The translations under genes were made by a program, and so were the position numbers. The notes beneath the pieces were generated by a model that saw only the letters and a program-made list of their open reading frames with translations, did not search any database and was not told the DNA's origin. A stretch of DNA of 64,000 nt, from NCBI GenBank assembly GCA_018401355.1, contig JAGYLD010000002.1:1-64000 (forward strand). Direction: 5' to 3'. Within the stretch, counting starts at the first letter, position 1, and every line of letters begins with the position of its first letter. Positions 27,064 to 34,621 of this stretch are shown here, one piece after another. The DNA is from Bacteroidales bacterium. Lineage in GTDB: Bacteria; Bacteroidota; Bacteroidia; Bacteroidales; B18-G4.

Positions 27064-27777
27064 TTATGCTGTTACCAATGATTTTTTGTAATTCTTTAGT
27101 TTGCCGTTGCTGATATTTGTTTCAATATCGCCATCTTTTAATCGTATGATTCGCTTCGTCATCAGGGAGATGTCCTGCTCATGGGTGACAATGATGACGG
27201 TAATGCCATCATCATTGATTTCTCTGAAAAGCGACATCATTTCCATTGAAGTAGTCGAGTCCAATGCTCCTGTGGGTTCGTCAGCAAGGATGACTTTAGG
27301 TTTCGAGATCAATGCCCTTGCTATTGCGATACGCTGCTTTTGTCCACCTGACAATTCGTTGGGAAGATGTTCAGCCCATTCGGAAAGTCCCATTTTTTCA
27401 AGGTATTCCATTGCAAGCCTGTTTCTTTTTTTCCTGCTGATTCCTTTATAATAAAGAGGCATGGCAACATTTTCCTTGGCATTTTTAAATGCTATGAGAT
27501 TAAACGACTGAAATACAAAACCGATGGAGTCATTTCTGAGCCTGGCAGCTTTTGTTTCGCTCAGGTTAGCCATCAACTGCCCGTCAAGATAGTATTCTCC
27601 GGTATCGTAATTGTCAAGCAATCCTATAATGTTCAGTAATGTGGATTTACCGGAACCTGATGAGCCCATGATGGAAACAAGATCCCCTTTCTCTATTTCC
27701 AAATTTATTCCTTTCAGGACATGCAATTTATTGCTGCCTGTGATATATGATTTATTAAGATCTTTTAATTTTATCAT
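27064..27777 (-). CDS. ABC transporter ATPase (MacB/LolD type)
   Basis: A 237-aa nucleotide-binding subunit with all motifs intact: Walker A GSSGSGKSTLLN, a Q-loop in GFVFQSFNL, signature LSGGQKQRIAIARAL, Walker B VILADEPTGALD and H-loop VTHEQ. The order and sequence are typical of the MacB/LolD/FtsE group. It is the first gene of the export operon ATPase-permease-permease-adaptor. The 413-base gap upstream holds a pair of BlaI-type operators, so BlaI-like control of this operon is possible. Confidence 0.95.
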   Translation of the reverse strand: MIKLKDLNKSYITGSNKLHVLKGINLEIEKGDLVSIMGSSGSGKSTLLNIIGLLDNYDTGEYYLDGQLMANLSETKAARLRNDSIGFVFQSFNLIAFKNAKENVAMPLYYKGISRKKRNRLAMEYLEKMGLSEWAEHLPNELSGGQKQRIAIARALISKPKVILADEPTGALDSTTSMEMMSLFREINDDGITVIIVTHEQDISLMTKRIIRLKDGDIETNISNGKLKNYKKSLVTA

Positions 27778-27947
27778 AGTATACCATGTTATTTAGGCGA
27801 AAACTAAAAACATGCCATTTTTTTAATCGGCAGAAATACAATAACATATATAAGTGTTTGTTGGAAAAGAAAAGCTTAAAAGTGTTCAGTTTGCCTCCTC
27901 TGTGTCCAGTAATGAACAGTGGTAAAAGGAATCGCATCACGGTAATT

Positions 27948-27955
27948 CAAAATTA
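27948..27955 (-). promoter_or_regulatory. Candidate -7 element (TAATTTTG on - strand) upstream of export operon
   Basis: Read on the minus strand the sequence is TAATTTTG, matching TAnnTTTG, about 170 bases before the ATPase start. No TTTG is found at the -33 distance, so this is a weak candidate. Apart from this site, the small open frame at 27953-28087 and the operator pair, I see nothing further in the 27778-28190 gap. Confidence 0.22.
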
Positions 27956-28087
27956 ATAACGAATTAATTGGAGAATTATTGTATTAATCTTCGAAAGTAT
28001 TTTCTTATTAAAAAGCAAGGCTTCTGCATTCAAACCAAATAATGTTATTGTGAGGAGGGTGATAAATATTTGAAAATATCTGTTCAT
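27953..28087 (-). CDS. Possible small exported peptide (44 aa) downstream of operator pair
   Basis: Starting at the ATG at 28087 the frame encodes 44 aa: a short basic start, a hydrophobic core (FQIFITLLTITLFGL) and an AEA-type cleavage site, then a basic tail of about 20 residues (FNKKILSKINTIILQL). It lies 50 bases downstream of the AACTA-N6-TAGTT pair in the direction of transcription. No homologue is recognised and the frame is short enough to arise by chance. A longer reading from 28138 would start inside the operator and is less likely. Confidence 0.25.
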   Translation of the reverse strand: MNRYFQIFITLLTITLFGLNAEALLFNKKILSKINTIILQLIRY

Positions 28088-28136
28088 GAAGTTATTTTCC
28101 AAATGATTAACAGTATTCTCATGAATCAGTTTATAC

Positions 28137-28152
28137 AACTAATCTGCTAGTT
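28137..28152. promoter_or_regulatory. BlaI-type operator copy 1 (AACTA-N6-TAGTT)
   Basis: A 16-base dyad AACTAATCTGCTAGTT with half-sites AACTA/TAGTT. Its centre is 20 bases (two helical turns) from copy 2. The same dyad occurs twice at the blaI promoter. It lies in the gap upstream of the export operon and could bind the BlaI-family repressor encoded at 29528-29905. Confidence 0.55.
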
Positions 28153-28156
28153 TTAT

Positions 28157-28172
28157 AACTAACAGATTAGTT
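28157..28172. promoter_or_regulatory. BlaI-type operator copy 2 (AACTA-N6-TAGTT)
   Basis: A 16-base dyad AACTAACAGATTAGTT. Together with copy 1 it also forms a long hairpin (28136-28173: an 11-bp stem, one mismatch, 5 more bp and a TTAT loop), so a role as RNA structure after the BlaR-like gene cannot be excluded, although no U-run follows. Confidence 0.55.
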
Positions 28173-28190
28173 GATTTGGTCAAAAAAAGA

Positions 28191-29525
28191 TTATTTTTCC
28201 TTTTCAGAACCACCATCCAAATTAAATCTTACAGGAAGAGCCATTTCTACCTTAACTGCTTTACCATCATTGTATCCAGGTTTCCAGTCAGGCATCATAT
28301 GAATAACCCTCATGCTTTCTTTAATAAGTGCTTCTTCAGCTTCTTTGTTGTTTTTCGGATTATCGACTTTTGCCTTGACAAGTTTTGCATCTTTAACCTG
28401 GCCTGACTTATTTACGATAAATCCAATAAAAATAGTTCCTGAAACATTTGCTTTATGGGCAATATCCGGGTATTTCATGTTTTCGACAAAGAACTTTTGC
28501 AAACCTTTCATACCACCCGGAAATTCAGGCATTATTTCTGCTTTCTCATAAACTTTTTCATCTTTAGATGTTTTGGGTGGCGGAGGCGGAACTTTTCCAT
28601 CATTAGGATATTCCTTTACAAGGGTTTCCTTGGATGTTTCTTTTTCCACCTGGGCCAGAGAATTCGTGTTCGACATTAACACAAATACCATAGCCAGTGC
28701 CATTGGCAAAATCATGAGCAATTTCAGACGTTCCCATGATCTTGAACGTGATTTAGTCATCATAATAAACCTCCTTTTAATAAGTGAATGATTGAAATTA
28801 TTTGTCAGATTATTGATGTTAACGCCGAAAGTTTGACTTAGCAACAATTCCTGATACATTTTTTTTCTGACCCCCTGTTGTATCACACCTTGATCGGCAA
28901 GGTATTCATGGATGCTTCTGAGTGATCTATGATAAAGCCATATAAACGGGTTAAACCATAGAACGATGCATACAATTTCAGCAAATATGATGTCCAGGGA
29001 ATGTCTTTGCCTTATATGAATGAGTTCGTGTTTCAAAACTTCTGCAATGTCCTTGTCCTTATAATGTTTTTCCTGGATAAAGACCATGTTCAAAAATGAA
29101 AAGGGTGTAATATTTTTCTTTACCAGGATGAGGGTGGCATTCTCCTCCTGAAGCACTTTGCTTCGTGTCCTGATGATAAATATCTGGATCATTTGGAATA
29201 TGAACCTTGCAGTAAACAGGCCAACCCCGGTGAAGTAGATCACCAGTAGGGTCTGATAGGTACTGAGGTTGTTTTGAATGCTGCCATTGATCTCTGATGC
29301 AGTGATGGTTATTGGATCGAGAATAAAAAGATAATTTGCCTGATTTTGATTGATCAGGAAGGAAAAATCAATGAGAGGTATGCCGGTTGAAAGGATAAGT
29401 GACCCGAGTAAATAAAACCTGTTTACCGCAAAAAAGGTATCTTTTCTCAGGAAGAACCAGTAAAGAATATAAAATACAGCCAGAGAAATGGAGGCTTGAA
29501 GCAAATATGACAACATTTCGTCCAT
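28191..29525 (-). CDS. BlaR1/MecR1-like M56 peptidase sensor with C-terminal TonB domain
   Basis: A 444-aa membrane protein with N-terminal helices (about residues 5-26, 35-57 and 92-118), a cytoplasmic M56 zinc-peptidase domain with HELIH at 166-170, and a further helix near 265-290. A proline-rich linker (PPPPPKTSKDEK) leads to a TonB C-terminal domain (about 335-440). Sensors of this family cleave their partner repressor on signal; in Bacteroidetes the beta-lactam sensor domain is often replaced by a TonB domain, as here. The gene follows the blaI-like gene by 2 bases. The signal sensed is unknown; cell-envelope stress is the usual suggestion. Confidence 0.88.
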   Translation of the reverse strand: MDEMLSYLLQASISLAVFYILYWFFLRKDTFFAVNRFYLLGSLILSTGIPLIDFSFLINQNQANYLFILDPITITASEINGSIQNNLSTYQTLLVIYFTGVGLFTARFIFQMIQIFIIRTRSKVLQEENATLILVKKNITPFSFLNMVFIQEKHYKDKDIAEVLKHELIHIRQRHSLDIIFAEIVCIVLWFNPFIWLYHRSLRSIHEYLADQGVIQQGVRKKMYQELLLSQTFGVNINNLTNNFNHSLIKRRFIMMTKSRSRSWERLKLLMILPMALAMVFVLMSNTNSLAQVEKETSKETLVKEYPNDGKVPPPPPKTSKDEKVYEKAEIMPEFPGGMKGLQKFFVENMKYPDIAHKANVSGTIFIGFIVNKSGQVKDAKLVKAKVDNPKNNKEAEEALIKESMRVIHMMPDWKPGYNDGKAVKVEMALPVRFNLDGGSEKEK

Positions 29526-29527
29526 TC

Positions 29528-29905
29528 TTAACCTTTCTTTTGTTTTTTAATTTCTTCTGACATCAATTTTTTAATTTCTTCCATCTCCTTAATATCAAGG
29601 CTATTATTTTTGGTGAAAAAGGATACGAGTTCTTTGTGGGAATTACTGAAATAATTTTTTAAGAAAGACTTGAAATAATTCCTGGTATATTCTTTCCTGG
29701 AAACCACAGGGTAATATTCATGGGACTTTCCATATGCATTGTGCTCAACAAAGCCTTTCTTTTCCAGGATACGAACGATGGTTGAAACCGTATTGTAAGC
29801 CGGTTTAGGTTCGTTCATCTGATCCAGGATATCATGGACGAATCCTTTTTCAATTTTCCACAGGATATGCATGATCTGTTCTTCAGCCTTTGTGAGTTCT
29901 TTCAT
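29528..29905 (-). CDS. BlaI/MecI-family transcriptional repressor
   Basis: A 125-aa protein with the winged-helix pattern of BlaI/MecI: LTKAEEQIMHILW at the start, AYNTVSTIVRILEKKGFVEH as recognition helix and wing, and a helical C-terminal half for dimerisation. It would repress its own operon and be inactivated by cleavage by the adjacent M56 protein. Two copies of an AACTA-N6-TAGTT dyad lie upstream, one of them filling the spacer of the predicted promoter. Two more copies near 28.15 kb mark the export operon as a likely second target. Confidence 0.93.
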   Translation of the reverse strand: MKELTKAEEQIMHILWKIEKGFVHDILDQMNEPKPAYNTVSTIVRILEKKGFVEHNAYGKSHEYYPVVSRKEYTRNYFKSFLKNYFSNSHKELVSFFTKNNSLDIKEMEEIKKLMSEEIKKQKKG

Positions 29906-29913
29906 ACTTTTAT

Positions 29914-29929
29914 AACTAATGATTTAGTT
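29914..29929. promoter_or_regulatory. BlaI-type operator copy 3 at blaI leader
   Basis: AACTAATGATTTAGTT, half-sites AACTA and TAGTT with 6 bases between, 9 bases upstream of the blaI-like ATG. Its centre is 41 bases (about four helical turns) from copy 4. Confidence 0.6.
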
Positions 29930-29939
29930 TATTATTGTG

Positions 29940-29974
29940 CAAATATAAACAATCAACTATAAATTTAGTTCAAA
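29940..29974 (-). promoter_or_regulatory. Promoter of blaI-blaR operon with operator in spacer
   Basis: On the minus strand a -7 element TATATTTG (29940-29947) is preceded by a TTTG -33 element (29971-29974) at a 23-base spacing, slightly longer than usual. The spacer contains operator copy 4, so a bound repressor would block RNA polymerase. Confidence 0.5.
29955..29970. promoter_or_regulatory. BlaI-type operator copy 4 in blaI promoter
   Basis: AACTATAAATTTAGTT, half-sites AACTA and TAGTT with 6 bases between, located between the -33 and -7 elements of the blaI-like gene. Confidence 0.6.
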
Positions 29975-29982
29975 AAAACATT

Positions 29983-30013
29983 AAAAAGGTGGTTTTAACA
30001 ACCACCTTTTTAT
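29983..30013. terminator. Strong bidirectional terminator hairpin
   Basis: A perfect 12-bp stem (AAAAAGGTGGTT pairing with AACCACCTTTTT) with a 5-base loop and T-runs on both sides. It lies downstream of the S9 peptidase gene (-) and upstream of the blaI promoter, insulating the two. Confidence 0.85.
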
Positions 30014-30054
30014 TAGACTTTACAATTGGTATATATGACTTAACAAATAACCTA

Positions 30055-31968
30055 TTATTCTTCTTTTAAATATCCTGACAGGAATTCTTCCATGGCCCGG
30101 TAAAAGTCGAAGCGGTTTTCTTCATTTCGGAATCCATGGCCTTCGTTATCTTTCACCAGATATTGAACTTCTATTCCCCTTTCCTTTAAGGCTTCTACCA
30201 TCTGGTCTGATTCGGCTTTATTAACCCTTGGGTCATTAGCACCCTGGGCAATAAAAAGTGGAGTCATTATTTTATCAGCGTTCAATGCAGGTGATGTTGC
30301 AGCCAGTTGCAGGCTATCTTCCTTTGGATGTCCAACCATCTCGTACATCATATTCAGCATTGGTTCCCAATATGGAGGAATGGTTTTCATAAATGTAAAG
30401 AGGTTTGATACGCCTACATAATCTACTGCAGCTGCATACAATTCAGGTGTCACGACCAAACCTTGCAATGTTGCATATCCACCGTAGCTACCGCCATAAA
30501 TAGCAATTCTCTCAGGATCTGCAATTCCCTGGTCGATTAGCCAATTGACTCCATCGGTAATGTCGTCCTGCATAGTCAATCCCCATTGCTTGAAAGAAGC
30601 TTCCCAGAATTTCTTTCCATAGCCGGTAGAACCGCGGAAATTCATTTGCAGAATAGCATAGCCACGGTTGGCAAGAAACTGTATTTCGGGGTTAAATCCC
30701 CAATTATCGCGTGCCCATGGACCACCGTGAGGATTAACTACCACCGGCAGGTTTTGTGCTGTTTCCATTGTGTATCCTTTGGGAAGTGTGAGATAACCGG
30801 CAATCTTCAGCCCATCGCGTGCTTCATATTCAATCGGAGTGACATTTGCCATGTCGTTTTCATCAATCCATGGGCTTACATCTGCAATCTTGCTTAGCTG
30901 GTCTGTGGTTTTGTCATAAATATAATAAGCTCCCAGGGAACGGTCACTGTAAGTTCTGACAATGAATTTATCTTCATCTTTTGTGGCATCGGATATCCCA
31001 AGTTCATATTCTCCCAGCTCACTGTTTAAACGGTCAAACAGTTGTTTGGTCTGTTCGTCAAAGAAGTGTCTTTCACGTTTCCAGGATGTATATGAGGCAG
31101 AAGTCAGAACCTTTCTTTTTTCTGAATAAAACACGGAAGAAACATCATAATCTGGATTTTCGTATAAGACTTCTTTTTCTTCGCCATTGGCAATATCAAA
31201 TATTACTACGGCTGTTTTATCCCTGTTCAGGTTAGAAACAGCATAAACGTCTTTGTTGTCGAAAGTAAAGAACATTGGGCTTACGGTTTCTTTGAAGTTT
31301 GTTGTGAGGACTGGTTGAAATTCATCGTTTTCGGTTTCCCTGTAAAGCAGTTGGGTGTTTACACCATCGACTATGGCTGATGCTGCGCGCAATTTACCAT
31401 CATGATCGAATAGCCATCCCATGATATTACCCGGATTTTCATAAAGCATGGTAAGTTCCCCCGTAACAATATTCAGGCGGTAAGGATCAAAAACCTGGGG
31501 ATTTCTTTTGTTCATGCCAATGATAACCTCTTCAGGTATTTCATCAAGTTCATCTATAATTTGCGTCCTGACTCCTTCAAAGTCTGTAAAACAAACCAGG
31601 TTTGAACCATCTATATTTACAGCATAAAGGCGATAGTTTTCATCACCTCCCTGATCTTTTACAAAAAGGATCTGTTCATTATTGGGCCAGAAATATCCTG
31701 CTATATCCCTGTCTGTTTCACTGGTAAGCCTGATGGCAGAATCCTGACCAACGGCCTGTACAAAAATGTTCATCCTGTCCTCGTAAGGTGCCATAAATGA
31801 ATAATATTTACCATCTGGTGAGATTTGATACGCTGTTTTCTCCGGATTTTTGAAAAAATCTTCTAATGGATACTGTTTGGCTTTCATAATTTTTTCGTTG
31901 TTACATCCTGTAAAACAAAAACTAAGGCCAATCACAAGGATCAGCAGGATGAATAATTGCTTTTTCAT
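30055..31968 (-). CDS. S9 family prolyl-oligopeptidase-type peptidase, lipoprotein
   Basis: A 637-aa protein with a lipoprotein signal ending CFTGC (Cys22). The N-terminal half is a beta-propeller of repeated strands (for example SPDGKYYSFMAP). The C-terminal alpha/beta-hydrolase has the nucleophile motif GGSYGGYA, the acid residue in GANDPRV and the catalytic His in EGHGF. It should cleave short peptides, perhaps as an acyl-aminoacyl or dipeptidyl peptidase of the S9C type, at the periplasmic membrane face or cell surface. It is monocistronic, with a terminator hairpin 42 bases downstream. The exact cleavage preference is not readable. Confidence 0.92.
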   Translation of the reverse strand: MKKQLFILLILVIGLSFCFTGCNNEKIMKAKQYPLEDFFKNPEKTAYQISPDGKYYSFMAPYEDRMNIFVQAVGQDSAIRLTSETDRDIAGYFWPNNEQILFVKDQGGDENYRLYAVNIDGSNLVCFTDFEGVRTQIIDELDEIPEEVIIGMNKRNPQVFDPYRLNIVTGELTMLYENPGNIMGWLFDHDGKLRAASAIVDGVNTQLLYRETENDEFQPVLTTNFKETVSPMFFTFDNKDVYAVSNLNRDKTAVVIFDIANGEEKEVLYENPDYDVSSVFYSEKRKVLTSASYTSWKRERHFFDEQTKQLFDRLNSELGEYELGISDATKDEDKFIVRTYSDRSLGAYYIYDKTTDQLSKIADVSPWIDENDMANVTPIEYEARDGLKIAGYLTLPKGYTMETAQNLPVVVNPHGGPWARDNWGFNPEIQFLANRGYAILQMNFRGSTGYGKKFWEASFKQWGLTMQDDITDGVNWLIDQGIADPERIAIYGGSYGGYATLQGLVVTPELYAAAVDYVGVSNLFTFMKTIPPYWEPMLNMMYEMVGHPKEDSLQLAATSPALNADKIMTPLFIAQGANDPRVNKAESDQMVEALKERGIEVQYLVKDNEGHGFRNEENRFDFYRAMEEFLSGYLKEE

Positions 31969-32018
31969 ATTTAACTGGGGTTTAAGTTAAAAATTTTCGA
32001 TATGAGAATTTTATGTTA

Positions 32019-32026
32019 CAAAAATA
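32019..32026 (-). promoter_or_regulatory. Candidate -7 element (TATTTTTG) of the S9 peptidase gene
   Basis: On the minus strand the sequence is TATTTTTG, matching TAnnTTTG, 50 bases before the ATG at 31968. A -33 TTTG is not found at the usual distance. Confidence 0.3.
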
Positions 32027-32122
32027 ACTAAATATGATTGTTGTTTTGAAATAAACTTGATATTTTTAGATTAAATATTCTTAATATTCAATAACTTCAT
32101 ACACTCAACAACCAATTGAATT

Positions 32123-33019
32123 ATGATTAAATATGAAAAGCTATTAGAAATTATGAAGTTTCCCTCCGATCAAAGCATGGTTTTGAAAGATTTTGATCCT
32201 GGTTACACGAAATTTTTTGAAGGAAAAAAGGAAGGAAAAGCTTATCTTGAGTACAGCGTTGAGCGGTTGGCGGAGCTGCAGGAAGTTTTATATGCTTATA
32301 ACAGGAATTCCATGCTAATAATTTTTCAGGCCATGGACGCTGCCGGTAAAGATGGGACCATCAAACATGTTATGTCGGGAGTCAATCCTCAGGGCTGCAT
32401 GGTTAAGAGTTTTAAGAAGCCTTCAGAGGAGGAATTGGATCACACGTACATGTGGAGATGTTATAAAGCACTCCCGGAGAGAGGTAAAATCGGGATTTTC
32501 AACAGGTCGTATTATGAGGAGGTTCTTGTAACAAGGGTACACCAGGAGGTTTTAAAAAGCCAGAAATTGCCGAAAATGCCAAGTGATCCTGAAAACAATA
32601 ATTCATTCTGGGAAACCAGGTATAATGATATCAATGCATTTGAACAGTATCTTGTCAATAATGGTATGACTGTCTTGAAGTTTTTCCTGAACATCAGTAA
32701 AGAAGAACAGAAACGAAGGTTTCTTAAAAGAATAGAAAATCCTGCAAAGCATTGGAAAATTTCCCTGAGTGATTTTCAGGAAAGACAACATTGGGATGAT
32801 TATATGCAAGCATACGAACAGATGTTATTGCACACATCAACTGATAACGCGCCCTGGTATGTTATACCCGCAGATAATAAATGGTTTATGCGCTCGGCAG
32901 TAAGTGGTATTATCATTTCACAATTGATGTCAATGAATTTACATTATCCTGGCATTTCTGAGGAAAAGAAAAAGGAAATAGAGAAAGCGGAGGAATGGCT
33001 TCTTAAGGAATCCTCATGA
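32123..33019 (+). CDS. Polyphosphate kinase 2 (PPK2) family protein
   Basis: A 298-aa soluble enzyme of the PPK2 family. The Walker A-like motif MDAAGKDGTIKH is near residue 73, the Walker B-like block IFNRSYYEEVL is near 133, and the lid arginines and lysines lie in EEQKRRFLKRIENP. It would phosphorylate nucleoside mono- or diphosphates with polyphosphate as donor, or run the reverse reaction. The length fits the short single-domain classes; I cannot separate class I from class III by eye. It is divergent from the S9 gene and 63 bases upstream of a histidine kinase gene on the same strand. Confidence 0.92.
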   Translation: MIKYEKLLEIMKFPSDQSMVLKDFDPGYTKFFEGKKEGKAYLEYSVERLAELQEVLYAYNRNSMLIIFQAMDAAGKDGTIKHVMSGVNPQGCMVKSFKKPSEEELDHTYMWRCYKALPERGKIGIFNRSYYEEVLVTRVHQEVLKSQKLPKMPSDPENNNSFWETRYNDINAFEQYLVNNGMTVLKFFLNISKEEQKRRFLKRIENPAKHWKISLSDFQERQHWDDYMQAYEQMLLHTSTDNAPWYVIPADNKWFMRSAVSGIIISQLMSMNLHYPGISEEKKKEIEKAEEWLLKESS

Positions 33020-33082
33020 CAGGTTGCTACTGGAATAAAAGATGTTTAATTTCGTTTTATTGAAAATCATTATTTTCATTAA

Positions 33083-34621
33083 ATGAACATATATACCAAG
33101 AAGAGACGCTGGAAGCTAATACTATTAATAGTTGCAGTTTTCATTGTGATCACATCCTTGTGGTTTTCCAACATCCTGGTAAATAAAATTGCCAGAGAGG
33201 AGCGGATAAACATTGAGATATGGGCGAATGCCATTCAACGCAAAGCCGACCTTGTGTCCTATACGGAAAAATTTTTCGAGCAAATACAAGCAGAAGAAAG
33301 AAAAAGAGCAGAAATTCTTGCAGATGCTTTTGCCAACATCAAATATGCAGAGGATTCTAAATCCCTGGATTTTTATCTTAAAATAATAACCTACAATACA
33401 ACCATTCCGGTGATCCTTACGGATAAATATGATAGTATTACCAATGCAAGGAATGTTGATGACATTGATTTTGATGGACTTTACAGGCTTAAAGGAAAGC
33501 TGAAAAGGGAATTTTCCCGTTTCGAACCCATCAGGTTGAATTATTACGGAGATGAATACGTAAAGTTGTATTTCAAGGAATCAAGGATATTTACTGAATT
33601 AAGGCAGGTTTTAGATGATCTGATAGAATCGTTTTTTTCAGAGGTAGTAAGAAATGCTGCCTCCGTGCCGGTTATTATCACCGATAGTTCAAAAAGGCAT
33701 ATTCTCGAATATGGCAATATGGATACTATCAATCTTACCGATACGGTTTTTATTAAAAAAGTAATACAGAAAATGGAGGAGGAAAATCCTCCCATTGAGA
33801 TTGATCTTGCCGGTCAGGGAATACAATACATTTTCTATAAGGATTCTCCATTGCTTACCAATTTAAGGTATTACCCATACATCCAGTTCGGAATTGTAGG
33901 TTTGTTTATCATTTTTGCATACCTGATGTTTGATACGGCCAGGAAATCGGAACAAAACCAGGTTTGGGTTGGAATGTCGAAAGAAACGGCTCATCAATTA
34001 GGCACACCTTTATCATCGATGATGGCCTGGCTTGAATTGCTTGACATGAAAGGAATTAGGGATGAAAGTCTTATTGAAATAAGGAAAGACATTGGAAGGT
34101 TGCAAAACATTACAGAGCGTTTCTCAAAAATCGGTTCACCCCCGAAACTTGAACCAGTTAATGTTGTGGGTGTCATTTATGATTCTGTCAATTATATAAA
34201 ATCACGTACATCAAATAAGATCAATTATAAAATCAATCTATCGAATGATAAGGAAGTAATCGTACCCTTGAATGAAAATCTTTTTGAATGGGTGATAGAA
34301 AATCTTTGCAAGAATGCCATTGATGCAATGAATGGGCAAGGCATTTTAAAAATTGATATCCTGGAGGAAGAAAAATATGTCCATATTGATTTAAGCGATA
34401 CAGGAAAGGGAATACCCAAATCACTGTACAAAACTATATTTAATCCCGGATATACAAGCAAGAAGCGGGGATGGGGTCTGGGATTGTCTCTTTCAAAACG
34501 CATCATTCAAAATTATCATAAAGGAAAGATCTTCGTTAAGCAATCAATATATGCACGGCCGGGTAATATTGAACCAGGAACAGGTACGGTTTTCAGAATC
34601 AGCTTGCGCAAGCATGTTTAG
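33083..34621 (+). CDS. Sensor histidine kinase (orphan)
   Basis: A 512-aa membrane kinase with an N-terminal helix (about residues 12-33), an extracytoplasmic helical/mixed domain and a second helix near 271-288. The kinase core follows: H-box SKETAHQLGTPLSS, N-box NLCKNAIDAM, G1 DTGKGIP and G2 GWGLGLSLSKRII. A classical HAMP domain is not apparent. No response regulator gene is nearby, so its partner is elsewhere. Its last bases overlap the convergent polyferredoxin gene by 4. The signal is unknown. Confidence 0.92.
   Translation: MNIYTKKRRWKLILLIVAVFIVITSLWFSNILVNKIAREERINIEIWANAIQRKADLVSYTEKFFEQIQAEERKRAEILADAFANIKYAEDSKSLDFYLKIITYNTTIPVILTDKYDSITNARNVDDIDFDGLYRLKGKLKREFSRFEPIRLNYYGDEYVKLYFKESRIFTELRQVLDDLIESFFSEVVRNAASVPVIITDSSKRHILEYGNMDTINLTDTVFIKKVIQKMEEENPPIEIDLAGQGIQYIFYKDSPLLTNLRYYPYIQFGIVGLFIIFAYLMFDTARKSEQNQVWVGMSKETAHQLGTPLSSMMAWLELLDMKGIRDESLIEIRKDIGRLQNITERFSKIGSPPKLEPVNVVGVIYDSVNYIKSRTSNKINYKINLSNDKEVIVPLNENLFEWVIENLCKNAIDAMNGQGILKIDILEEEKYVHIDLSDTGKGIPKSLYKTIFNPGYTSKKRGWGLGLSLSKRIIQNYHKGKIFVKQSIYARPGNIEPGTGTVFRISLRKHV

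Noticed and set aside
28136-28173. Intrinsic terminator of the BlaR-like gene
   Set aside because: The hairpin is strong but no U-run follows on the minus strand, and both arms are copies of the operator at the blaI promoter, so a DNA-binding role is preferred.
33061-33078. Inverted repeat TGAAAAT-CATT-ATTTTCA before the orphan kinase gene
   Set aside because: The A/T-only stem is short and could arise by chance in this base composition; no T-run or operator copy supports a role.
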